A stretch of DNA of 64,000 bases from the NCBI RefSeq assembly GCF_000002235.5, contig NW_022145548.1:434001-498000 (forward strand). The letters run 5' to 3'. The stretch is from Strongylocentrotus purpuratus (taxonomy: Eukaryota > Echinodermata > Echinoidea > Camarodonta > Strongylocentrotidae). How positions within the stretch are numbered: position 1 is the first letter of the stretch; every line of letters starts with the position of its first letter. The position numbers were made by a program, and so were the translations under genes. Of the stretch, positions 13,025-23,311 are shown one piece after another. The notes under the pieces are model-generated. The model searched no databases, was not told where the DNA came from, and worked only from the letters and a program-made list of their open reading frames with translations.

Positions 13025-13180
13025 TTTAGTGACCCTTTAATTGTCAGGTGCCCATTTACACCCGTTTGGAGTAGCCAAGAACGTGGGCCAAAACACCTTG
13101 TCTAGGATGTAAGCACCGAACAAGGATCGAACGACGGACCTCTCGTGTGAGAGTAAAGAGCCTTCACCGATATGACGTAG
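13025..13180 (-). mobile_element. tRNA-derived SINE (Val-CAC-like head), reverse strand
   Basis: On the minus strand: ACTCTCACACGAGAGGTCC then B box GTTCGATCC. A worn relative is seen on the minus strand near 15970-16060. Confidence 0.55.
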
Positions 13181-13418
13181 AACTTGAAACCTCCCCTATA
13201 CCTCCCCCCCCCCCCCCAGGGCAATGTTATTCCGTATCCTCAAATAATAGCTACAATCTGTTAAAAGCTATAATACCTATAACAGAATTTAAACGGAAAG
13301 CGGGGTCAAGCCAAGAGCAGAGATCAATAACATCCTGAGTATCCTGGTTTCTTTCCTGTTAAACTCGTAAACGTGCAGATTGATCTTTTAAACTTTCACG
13401 AATGCACAAACAATATAA

Positions 13419-13429
13419 GGGAATTTCCC
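13419..13429. promoter_or_regulatory. Candidate NF-kappaB site between the two Bf genes
   Basis: GGGAATTTCCC, a perfect palindromic kappaB consensus, 1.3 kb upstream of the Bf-L start. Factor B genes respond to NF-kappaB in vertebrates; a role here is inference from one motif. Confidence 0.35.
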
Positions 13430-13679
13430 GAATGTTTTGGAAAAGTTTCATTTGCGGGGTTTCTTCCGTTGACCTCTGCATGTTCGTGATATGAAGACAA
13501 AAACGAGGCGGTTCAAGGGATTTAAAATGGGGGATGGTAACATTCCGAATAACACCTTATGATCTTCTCATTTTAGCTTCTGATAACGAATGTATGGCCC
13601 TCCCTCATCATGAATGTTCTGATCCAGCTGAAACTTGACCTAGACCGAGCAATTTTCATGAGTTTTTAAAGAAGTAGTT

Positions 13680-13880
13680 GAGATCTGTTACTGCAATTTC
13701 TACGAGAACGAAACCGTCTCGGAGCAATGGCGAAAGGTTGATTATGTATACTGTTAAGTTTTGGAATCATGACAAGAAATTGACTATGCCGCCTCGCTGA
13801 AAAACACATGCGCCAAGAACTGAAATGGGTGTATGGGACTACTCAAAGATATGGCAAAATAGTTTGGTCCAAACATTTAA
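13680..13880. mobile_element. Worn remnant of family A MITE
   Basis: Shares the order of blocks GAAAGGTTGAT, GTTTTGGAATCAT and GTATGGGACTACTC with the family A interior. Ends not found. Confidence 0.4.
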
Positions 13881-14159
13881 ATCAGCAGTTTCTCGTCATG
13901 TTTTGAGCACAATCCCTCTCATTTTTCCCCTCCCCCTTTTCTCCTTTTTACCGACAGCAACGCAATTGTACCGACAATATCCTGACAGGTAAGGGGGGGG
14001 GGTGGTCGCATTCCCACTACCCAACTTTCAGCGACGCCCCTTGTTGTTATCCCATTATTCTTTTAACAGAAATGCAATTCCTCATGCTCTCGCACCTCTC
14101 TTCTATCGTTGTTTAATTCTCTTTAATTTTTTCCTTTCTCTCTTTCCCCCATTTTCCAT

Positions 14160-14690
14160 GTCCTTTTTGTAGTTGTTGTTGTTTTTGTTTTTGTTTTGTT
14201 TTGTTTGTTTGTTTGTTTTGTTTTGTTTTGTTTTTGTTTTTTTTTTTTTTTTTGGGGGGGGGGGCTATACGCCTGGCAAGAAGGACCCTCTATTATGCAC
14301 ACTGCAAAAGTGCGTGGCTCCCGCCCCCTTCTCGGTAAAAAAACACCTTCTTATAATATCATTCCCCTTTCTTTTTCCCCCTTCTCATTATTCTCCTCTT
14401 CCCCCTTTTCTCTTCTCCGTCTCTTCCCCTTTCTTCCTATTCCGCTTGTCTCCCCTCTCTCCCTCTTCCCCTTTCTTCCTTTACCCCTCCCTTTTCACCT
14501 CTTCCCTTTTCTCTCCTCCCTCTTTTCTTCTTTTTTCTCTCTTCCCTTTTCTTTCTTTTTCCCCTCCTTTTTTCTATCCCCCTCCTTTTTCTCCTTTTCT
14601 CCCTTTTTCTTTTTTCCCTTCCCCTTCCCCCTTTTTACCGGGGGGGGGGGGGCGGCACGTGCCCCCCCCTCGAATCCGCCACTGGTATAG
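14160..14690. repeat. Long polypyrimidine tract with hAT-like right end
   Basis: GTTTT repeats, then T and G runs, then about 270 bases of C and T only or nearly so, then a G run and GAATCCGCCACTGG. The right end resembles the hAT MITEs elsewhere. Long open frames are an effect of composition. Confidence 0.7.
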
Positions 14691-14783
14691 TTGTGTTATG
14701 TAAAGTTGTATGATAGTGGCATGCCTGGCCCGCCATATTTACCTTGACCACCTCTCGCCCCCCCCCCCCCAACTCAGTGTTAA

Positions 14784-15321
14784 AGGGGAAGTCCACCCTG
14801 AAATTAAGTTAGTTTTAATAGGAGTAGAAAAATGAGAGAAACAAGTCAGTGAAAATTTGAGCAAATTCCGATTAAAAATAAGGAAGTTAGGATTTTTTAA
14901 GTTGTGATCAATCAAACACAAATTGGCAACTCTATGACGTATCATGCGAGCAACTTCCATTTGCTCAGTACTAAAAAAATCTAAAATTTTCATTTTCCCT
15001 CAAGAAAAATTTCAACCATACATGCACCCTAAATATAGTAATTGCAAATATGTTTCTATACTCCCCCTGCAAGGAACAAATATATATTCCGTCATCAATA
15101 ACGAAGAAAACATGATTTTATGGAATATTATGCACAAAGCAAATGAAGGAGAGCTCGTATAATAAGTCACAGAGTTGCCAATTTGTATTTGATTGATCAC
15201 AACTTCAATAATTCATAACTTTCTTATTTTCATTCAGAATTTGCTCAAACTTTCACTCACCTGATTTTCTTATTATTCTGCCTCTATCGAAACAAACTTA
15301 TTTTGGGGGTGGACTTTCCCT
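14784..15321. mobile_element. Fold-back TTAA MITE with about 160-bp inverted arms
   Basis: TTAA at 14780-14783 and 15322-15325. Left arm AGGGGAAGTCCACCC, right arm GGTGGACTTTCCCT; the arms stay alignable for about 160 bases, including AATTGGCAACTCT and its complement. TTAA plus long arms suggests Kolobok or piggyBac-type mobilisation. Confidence 0.85.
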
Positions 15322-15582
15322 TTAATTAGGGTACGCATATGCGTGTTCCCAGCACCCCACCCCGCCCTTTTCAGCATAAGTCCGGTGTGTAAAGTCAATA
15401 TACGAGGAGACCTTTTTCTTTTGTTAAACGAGCCTTTCAGCACCCCCCTTCTGCATAAGTCCGGTGTTTAAAGTCAATACGGGTAAACCTTTACGAACCG
15501 GAGATTTTGAGAACACACATGCGGTCCCTCCGTTTCCGGGGTGAGGGGGGGGGGGGGGGGTGGGCGGGAACCATCTCTTTAA

Positions 15583-15963
15583 GATAAAGACAACTCCTGG
15601 TCATACGATTGCATTGTGAAAGAAACGTTGTGGAATCGGTCAGAAAAGGTTGATCATCTAGCTTATAAATATTGATGTGTACTGCAAGGTTCTGGAATCA
15701 TCAAAATGATAAGAAATTTGGCCCAGTCTTGGTAAAGTTACAAGCACTATACACAAAAAGATGTATATGGGACTACGCGACACGTGCGCGATATCTATCC
15801 GGTCCAGATAGATATAATAATTTACCAAATATAGCAATTAGTATAGGCGGTTTCCCGGCAAAATGTGTATCATCACATATTAGTCAAAACATATTCTTTC
15901 ACATGATTGAGATTCCATTATCATATTTTGAGAGGGGGGCGTTTCCAAAACTGGTCTTTACCT
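15583..15963. mobile_element. TTAA MITE, family A
   Basis: Left end GATAAAGACAACTCCTGGTC after TTAA, right end AAACTGGTCTTTACCT before TTAA (15964-15967). Interior has the family block TGGCCCAGTCTTGGTAAAGT. Confidence 0.75.
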
Positions 15964-16714
15964 TTAACGCGACCTTTACCCTAGGGTAACTTTTCTCTGT
16001 CTGAACAAGACTAGTATTGAACTGTAGGACCTCTCGTATAATAGTCAAGTGCCCTCACCATAATATACCACGGTACTGAACACTGTCTGAGTTAAGTTTT
16101 TCATTACAGTGTTCTCTGGATCGCTCTAAGTATGTAACAATTAAACGAGTGTACAATTAAGTGGCTTATTTTTTCCTGAATTAATAGCGGAAACATCTGG
16201 AATTTTCACGCGGAAATCCGTGTAACTAACACCCACTGAGGAAAATGTTGAGAAAAAAATAGAAATCACTTTCCAGTGTAATTGTGGTTGAAATGAAATA
16301 TCCTTAGACGGGCTTTGTTTTGAACTAAGAAGTAATAAGTTTAAAATGGAGTTAATTGGTTGCAATGAATGATAACCTGAGCGCCTGTGTGATTCCTCCG
16401 AGTTCAAAATCCTGCAACAAACATCCAGGTCTTTGAAAGTGAAAAATCCCTACTTTTCACCTGAAATCGTTTGAAGATATCGGAGATCACCTGAACAGCA
16501 ATGTGGCTGCTAAAAGAGTGTAATGATTCACCCCGTCCTCATTTGGTGAAGGGTCATGACACATCGGCATTGCAAACAATTGCAAAAAGGTTGGTCGACT
16601 GGACTTTGTTTCTGATCTCATCCAATTTCCATAAAATCATGAACTAAAAATAAACGTTTATTGATCTTCGGTTAAAAGTCCATTAATCAACAATTTTTCA
16701 AGACCATTATTGGG

Positions 16715-18192
16715 TGCGGCTATTGGAGAAGAGTTCTGGTCATTCGATTACATTGTGATAGAGAAGGTGTGGAAAGGAACAGACACAATGAATATGACGG
16801 ACAAAGAAAGAGGACAAAATGTACAGTTCCTCAGGTAGACAAAGGAACATCCCTTAACTGGTATTATGTAAAAATGTGTAGAACAGGTGTCACATGCAGA
16901 TCACCTGTTCTACACATTGTATTGGTTTGTACTGCAAAGTTATGGAGTCATCAAATCATAATAAATTTGGCCCAGTCTTGGTAAAGTAATAAATACTGTA
17001 CACAGAAAGATGTTTATGGGACTACACAAATGGTGTCGGGGCTACTAACCTTGATTTCCTAATCTTTCAATGCTATTACTCAGCCAGTATACATTTTCAA
17101 AAAAAATTGTTCGGCAAATTACATTTATTTGTAATCTTAAAAATTCAGTGTAAGTTTCGTTTGATTCTGTGAGAATTCATTTTCTCCTTTTTTACCAGAA
17201 CTCACCTTTATCTTTAAAACTGAAGATTTCACTATAGTTGAGTAGGAAGATGTTTCTATATACCCCTACTATAGTTACGACATGAATCGCCCACTCTCTA
17301 CCAAAGTTAAAAAAAACAAAGAACCAATCTCTACTTCTTGGAATTGTTCCAAGTAAAGGAGAAAAATACGAAAAGGAGAAAATGTTGTTCTTTCACATTT
17401 GTTGAGAATACCTCGCTGCACCTCAAGCTACAGGAGGATAGGGGCACGTACCCACACAAAAAGAGAAAGAATTAAAGAAAAGTATGTGAAACTTGTAAAG
17501 AAAATTATATGATCCACTCCCAGACCCCAAATTAACTCTTATGTCACGTTCTCTTGTATTTTACACACATAGTTAGACCAATGTCCCCCCACATCATTGG
17601 GCACGTGCCTCATATATATGAATGGCAAAAGCCCCCGCCCCCCCCCCATTGCATTGTAAAAGAAAAGGTGTGGAAAGGAACGGAACTTTTTGATCATGTA
17701 GCATGTAAGTATTGGTGTGTACTGCAAAGTTATAGAGTCAACAAAATCATAATAAATTTGGCCCAGTCTTGGTAAAGTAACAAATACTGTACACAGAAAG
17801 ATGTATATGGGACTACACAAATGGTGTTGGGGCTACTTACCTTGATTTCCTAATCTTTCAATGCTATTACTCAGCCAGTATACATTTTCTACAAAAATTG
17901 TTTGGCAAATGACATTTATTTATAATCATAAACATTCAGTGTAAGTTTCGTTTAATTCTGTGAGAATTCATTTTCTCCATTTTTTACCAGAACTCACCTT
18001 TATCTTTAAAACTAAAGATTTCACTATAGTTGAGTAGGGAGATGTTTCTATATACCCCCGTTATAGTTACGACCAGGCGCGTACGCAGGGGGGGGGGGGG
18101 GGTTTGGGGGGTTAAACCCCGCCCCTTTGGAAATTTTTTGTGTGTAAACCCCCCTAAAAAAACCTAAAACCCCCCCCCCCCCCCCCTTTTTT

Positions 18193-18231
<39 letters not shown>

Positions 18232-20420
18232 ATTAAAAAAAAAAAAAAAAAAAAAAATTATTCCCATGGCCGACCTAAAAAAGGTGACCTTACCCCCCCC
18301 CAACGGAGCAAAATGTCAAATTTCCAAATTTCGAGACCAAAAAAAAAAAAAAAAGTGTCCTCTTACCCCCCCCCCCCCCCCCCCCCCCCCGCTTATTCAG
18401 CGGCTGGCTGAGTCGTTGCGAAATTTTCGGACCGATTTATAAATGTTAAAACCCCCCCCCCCCCCCCCCCCCTTGAAAAAATCCTGCGTACGCGCCTGGT
18501 TACGACATGAATCGCCCACTCTCTACCAAGGTTTAAAAAAACAAAGAACCAATCTCTACTTCTTGGAATTGTTCCAAGTAAAGGAGAAAAATACGAAAAG
18601 GAGGAAATGTTGTTCTTTCACATTTGTTGAGATAACCTCGCTGCACCTTAAGCTACCAGTGGGTAGGGGCACTTACCCACCAAAAAAGAGAGAAAGAATT
18701 AAAGAAAAGTATGTGAAACTTGTAAAGATAATGATCCACTCCCAGACCCCACATTTACTCTAATGTCACGTTCTCTTGTATTTTACACACATAGTTAGAC
18801 CAATGTCCCCCCCCCCCCACATCATTGGGCACGTGCCTCATATATGAATGGCAAAAGCCCCCCCCCCCCCCGCCCCCCCCCCCCCATTGCATTGTAAAAG
18901 AAAAGGTGTGGAAAGGAACGGAACTTTTTGATCATGTAGCATGTTAGTATTGGTGTGTACTGCAAAGTTATAGAGTCAACAAAATCATAATAAATTTGGC
19001 CCAGTCTTGGTAAAGTAATAAATACTGTACACAGAAAGATGTACATGGGACTACACAAATGGTGTCGGGGCTACTAACCTTGATTTCCTAATCTTTCAAT
19101 GCTATTACTCAGCCAGTATACATTTTCTACAAAAATTGTTTGGCAATTGACATTTATTTGTAATCTTAAACATTCAGTGTAAGTTTCGTTTGATTATGTG
19201 AGAATTCATTTTCTCCTTTTTTACCAGAACTCACCTTTACCTTTAAAACTGAAGATTTCACTATAGTTGAGTAGGGAGATGTTTCTATATACCCCCGTTA
19301 TAGTTACGACATGAATCGCCCACTCTCTACCAAGGTTTAAAAAAAAAAAAAAACCAATCTCTACTTCTTGGAATTGTTCCAAGTAAAGGGAAAAAATACA
19401 AAAAGGAGAAAATGTTGTTCTTTCACATTTGATGAGAATACCTCGCTGCACCTCAAGCTACAAGTGGGTAGGGGCACGTACCCACACAAAAAAGAGAGAA
19501 AGAATTAAAGAAAAGTATATGAAACTTGTAAAGATATGATCCACTCCCAGACCCCACATTTACTCTAATGCCACGTTCTCTTGTATTTTACACACGCAGT
19601 TAGACCAATGTCCCCCCCCCCCACATCATTGGGCACGTGCCTCATATATGAATGGCAAAAGCCCCCCCCCCCCCCCATTGCATTGTAAAAGAAAAGGTGC
19701 GGAAAGGAACGGAACTTTTTGATCATGTAGCATGTAAGTATTGGTGTGTACTGCAAAGTTATAGAGTCAACAAAATCATAATAAATTTGGCCCAGTCTTG
19801 GTAAAGTAACAAATACTGTACACAGAAAGATGTACATGGGACTACACAAATGGTGTCGGGGCTACTAACCTTGATTTCCTAATCTTTCAATGCTATTACT
19901 CAGCCAGTATACATTTTCTACAAAAGTTGTTTGGCAATTGACATTTATTTGTAATCTTAAACATTCAGTGTAAGTTTCGTTTGATTCTGTAAGAATTCAT
20001 TTTCTCCTTTTTTACCAAAACTCACCTTTATCTTTAAAGCTGAAGATTTCACTATAGTTGAGTAGGGAGATGTTTCTATATACCCCCGTTATAGTTACGA
20101 CATGAATCGCCCACTCTCTACCAAGGTTAAAAAATAAAAAAAAAACAATCTCTACTTCTTGGAATTGTTCCAAGTAAAGGGAAAAAATACGAAAAGGAGA
20201 AAATGTTGTTCTTTCACATTTGATGAGAATACCTCGCTGCACCTCAAGCTACAAGTGGGTAGGGGCACGTACCCACACAAAAAAGAGAGAAAGAATTAAA
20301 GAAAAGTATGTAAAACTTGTAAAGATATGATCCACTCCCAGACCCCACATTTACTCTAATGCCACGTTCTCTTGTATTTTACACACGCAGTTAGACCAAT
20401 GTTCCCCCACCCCCCCCCCC
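16715..20420. repeat. Tandem array of about 795-bp units, each containing a family A MITE core
   Basis: Units start near 16715 (partial), 17533, 18756, 19561 and 20351 (partial). Spacings are 790-805 bases, or 1222 where the 425-bp hAT MITE plus its TSD is inserted. Each unit reads GGGCACGTGCCTCATATA, a C run, TGGCCCAGTCTTGGTAAAGT, CTCAGCCAGTATACATTTTC, the family A end CACCTTTATCT, then a conserved 3' part. The C runs vary in length between units. No coding potential. Confidence 0.9.
18074..18498. mobile_element. hAT-type MITE with perfect TIRs and 8-bp TSD, inside the tandem array
   Basis: TIRs CAGGCGCGTACGCAGG and CCTGCGTACGCGCCTG are exact reverse complements; TSD GTTACGAC at 18066-18073 and 18499-18506. 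The neighbouring array units read straight through this point without it, giving a natural empty site. The interior is mostly G, C, A and T homopolymers. Confidence 0.93.
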
Positions 20421-20953
20421 CCCAAAAAAAAAAGATAGGCAGAGAGAGCGAAAATAACTCCCACTCCCGGACCTTTCTTTGGCTCTGTTTGCATGTTTTC
20501 TTGCATTTCATACATACGATTGGTGCCCCCTTTAATGACTAAACCCAGGCTGCACCACTGCCGCGACGGCCTAAAGAATAGATTTAGCGATTTATTGTTC
20601 ACTTTCACCTCACGGGCTGCTGAAGCAAGACGTGTTTTTGTTCCGCTGTCTGGTCTACCATTCGCTTCCTGGAGTAAGAAATTATTTCTCTTCTAGTTTG
20701 ATTGTTGGTGCCTTTTTTCTTCATACTTTTATTATTTTGGTATTTGTTTGTTTGGGGTGTGTTTTTTTTTCTTGGACAGTTATTATGCATTTGTTTTTGT
20801 CGCTTGAACCGAATAACACTAGTACAAAAAAAAAACAACTGTATATTAATAGCGCTCCTCCAGTTAAAACTAGCTGATAAAAGCGCTTCATAATGTTATA
20901 TCGAATTTTTTGTTTTAACATTTCAGAATTAAATTCAAGCTTCTCTAAAGTCA

Positions 20954-21259
20954 TGGGCGCCCCAAAAAATTGATAGCAGAATTTCACTTAAATTGCATCA
21001 CAATGTGAAAGAGGATGTCATTTAAGACACATTTCTGCAATGTGTTTGAAGTAGAATATTGAGAAAAGCATACAAAATGTTAGTTTTCTGCGTACAACAG
21101 AAAACCCAAAGTACGTATTCTGTTATCAATATTATTTTTTTGGTGGGGGAAAGAGGAAATCTTTGCAGAATCCTGTCTTATATGCCATTCCCTTTCACAT
21201 TATGATACAATTTAAGTGAAATTTTGCAATTAAATTTTTGGAGAATTTGGGTCTCCCAA
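20954..21259. mobile_element. MITE with long imperfect TIRs
   Basis: Left GCAGAATTTCACTTAAATTG with CACAATGTGAAAG; right CTTTCACATTATG with CAATTTAAGTGAAATTTTGC. Outer ends GGGCGCCCC and GGGTCTCCC are weak. Confidence 0.65.
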
Positions 21260-21529
21260 CTTTATAGGGGCTTTAAACGGTCTATTTATGATACACGTAT
21301 GAAAGAAGCATACACATGCACATGTACCCGTCTGACATTCAGAATGTTGAAACTTCTATTTGATTCTTAGTTTTAATGGTATTTACTACTGAAACCAATT
21401 CTGTGTTCAAATTGTATCTAAAACTTGATTTTCAGACAGAAATAGGCCAACATTTTCCCTACCCTGGGAGGGGCGGGGGGGGGGGGGCACTTGAGCAGGC
21501 GCTCCTTCACCACCTCTGATCATTGCCGT

Positions 21530-21860
21530 CTTTACTTTGACTCTTGCTCCTTTCTTTTTTGAGCGTCCCTTTCTCTTTTGATAAGTGCCCCTTTTTCCTC
21601 TATCAATATGTGCCCCTAATTTAAAGCGACTAAGAGCAACTTTTTCTTGTTATGCTATGCTCGCTCGCATTTATAATTGATATAATCATGCTCTTAACCA
21701 TTTGACTTTTCGTCTTTATAAGATTTAATTTTCCGCACTGCGACATCAAAAATCTTATATATATTCAAACCATCACACCAAACTATTGAATCATCATCCG
21801 TGATAATGTGATCACCAATGTCTCAAAAGTGTAATTTTCGCGTCGAGGCTTCCCTTCCAA
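21530..21860. repeat. Dispersed repeat shared with 53500-54060, copy 1
   Basis: Blocks AGTGCCCCTTTT, TAAGAGCAACTTTTTCTTG, GCTCGCTCGCATTTA and TTGATATAATCATG occur in the same order here and at 53.5 kb. Confidence 0.6.
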
Positions 21861-22369
21861 GGTGTCTTTTTCTCTCTCTCTCCAGAAAGTGCCCTTTTTG
21901 ATGATGCCCCCTCCGCTTTGAAAGACGCTCCGCCAACCCTGGAGGAGACCCCCTCCAAAACTCTCTCCTTACATGGCTCAAAAAACCCTCGAAAGAGTCC
22001 TCTTTATATAATATCTTTCTTTTAAAATGTATCCATTTAAAAAAAATCAAATTCGTCAGTTGTTAGCAAGTATACTAACCTGCCTCTCGTTTATGTAACT
22101 ATTCCTGATATATTGCTTTATTGTCCGGAAGGACGGTATAAATGTTTGTATTCGAGAAAAATGTGATTGTTGTTTAGTCCAAATTATTATACAGTTTAAA
22201 GCATCGTTACGTTTCTCAATGAAACCAAATAAAACATGTATTTATTTTATTCTACAGTGTGTTACAATGTTTAACAAGTCAGTCAAACGACTCCAAATCA
22301 ATTTGGTCACGTAACAGAATTAAGAGAAGTGCACCATATCTTCTTCTTATCTTCCACGAAGTGAACAGT

Positions 22370-22560
22370 TCCTATTTATAATTATTTTTATTTTCACAAG
22401 ATCCTTATTCAAATAAATTATCCTATTTAAAAGTCTGTACTGAAAGTACCGAACCGTTGTATGCATTGTACAGCGAAACATCACCCTGAAATAATGTTGA
22501 ATATATTTATTATCAAATAATATACCATCTGCATGCCATCTATTACATAATATATTCAAA
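22370..22560 (-). mobile_element. Small LINE fragment, C-terminal region
   Basis: The minus-strand peptide VRYFQYRLLNRIIYLNKDL resembles VNMRWFQFKLLNRILYMKD in the L1/Tx1-like LINE of this window. No other part of the element is seen. Confidence 0.55.
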
Positions 22561-22595
22561 TTATCGTCCCTTTCTTTTAACAGGATTTGATATAC

Positions 22596-22640
22596 AGTGC
22601 GTCCAAGAAAAAACGAAACCGAGAATTATCGATGTTATAT
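22596..22640. mobile_element. Tc1/mariner-like terminus
   Basis: TACAGTGCGTCCAAGAAAAA with a TA at the start, a common end of Tc1/mariner elements. No right end was found. A related start, ACAGTGCGTATCAAAAAAAG, lies at 52428. Confidence 0.4.
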
Positions 22641-23189
22641 CATTGCTTAATCACAATTATAATTAATAAATGATACCTATATGTTAAGCTTAGATCCTCC
22701 TCTTTCATTTGATTCAACTCATATGATGCATATTTCACGCCTGAGTGATTAAAATCAATTTAAAGAGAGGTAACTAAAGAGTCATTTAGCGGAAGGTATC
22801 TGAATTTCAAAGACAAAAATCACATTTCTAGAAAGTTCAGTTTCTGCCCTTCCATTAGACACCTCAATCAGAAAAAACATGATCCAGGAATAAAAAGATC
22901 TCTATGTTTAAAGTGATGCTTGCATTTCCAAAGATAGTAGAGTTATAATTGCAAATTTTGAAAATGTGAACATTTTCCACAAACATATGCTGCGTTCAAA
23001 CTCATCATTAAATATATGATATCAATAGGTATCCTGTCAGAACGACGAGATATATATATATAGAAATGAATAACTGAAAAGAGCTCGTTTCCCAAGCTCG
23101 TGACCACTTGATGGTTCTGTGCTGAAACACAGGATTGGTAACTATCACGTACATGCATTTCTGAGTTTCATTGGTTGTTGACATTTTTC

Positions 23190-23253
23190 TGTGCAGCTCG
23201 CTCGGCTAGAATCACTTCAGTTTGCCTGAGAAGGCGATCCACGAGGTGTTGAA
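23190..23253 (+). promoter_or_regulatory. Bf-R 5' leader conserved with Bf-L
   Basis: CAGTTTGCCTGAGAAGGCGATCC here corresponds to AGTTTGTTTAGCTGAGAAGG plus AGATCC upstream of Bf-L (12124-12175). This shows that the duplication included at least the 5' UTR and perhaps the core promoter. No clear TATA or initiator can be fixed. Confidence 0.5.
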
Positions 23254-23311
23254 ATGAAGTTTTCGGCGATCATCGTTGCCGCCATTTTAGGATACATCTG
23301 TTCCTGTGCAG
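23254..23311 (+). CDS. Bf: Bf-R exon 1: start codon and signal peptide
   Basis: MKFSAIIVAAILGYICSCA, a hydrophobic leader; donor GTAAGG at 23312. Upstream bases CTGAGAAGG and GATCC recur before the Bf-L start, supporting this ATG. Confidence 0.92.

Larger units (their letters stand above)
13181..14159. other. Spacer, no gene seen
   Basis: Holds a C run, the kappaB-like site, a worn family A remnant and a G run near 13994. Confidence 0.5.
21860..23189. other. Upstream region of Bf-R, no gene seen
   Basis: Apart from a LINE scrap and a Tc1-like end there is a TATATATATATA stretch near 23050, about 200 bases before the ATG, which might be a core promoter element but is equally a simple repeat. 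Confidence 0.45.

Noticed and set aside
14173-14703. Two long plus-strand open frames of Phe, Leu, Pro and Ser
   Set aside because: They are the translation of a polypyrimidine tract; no gene signal.
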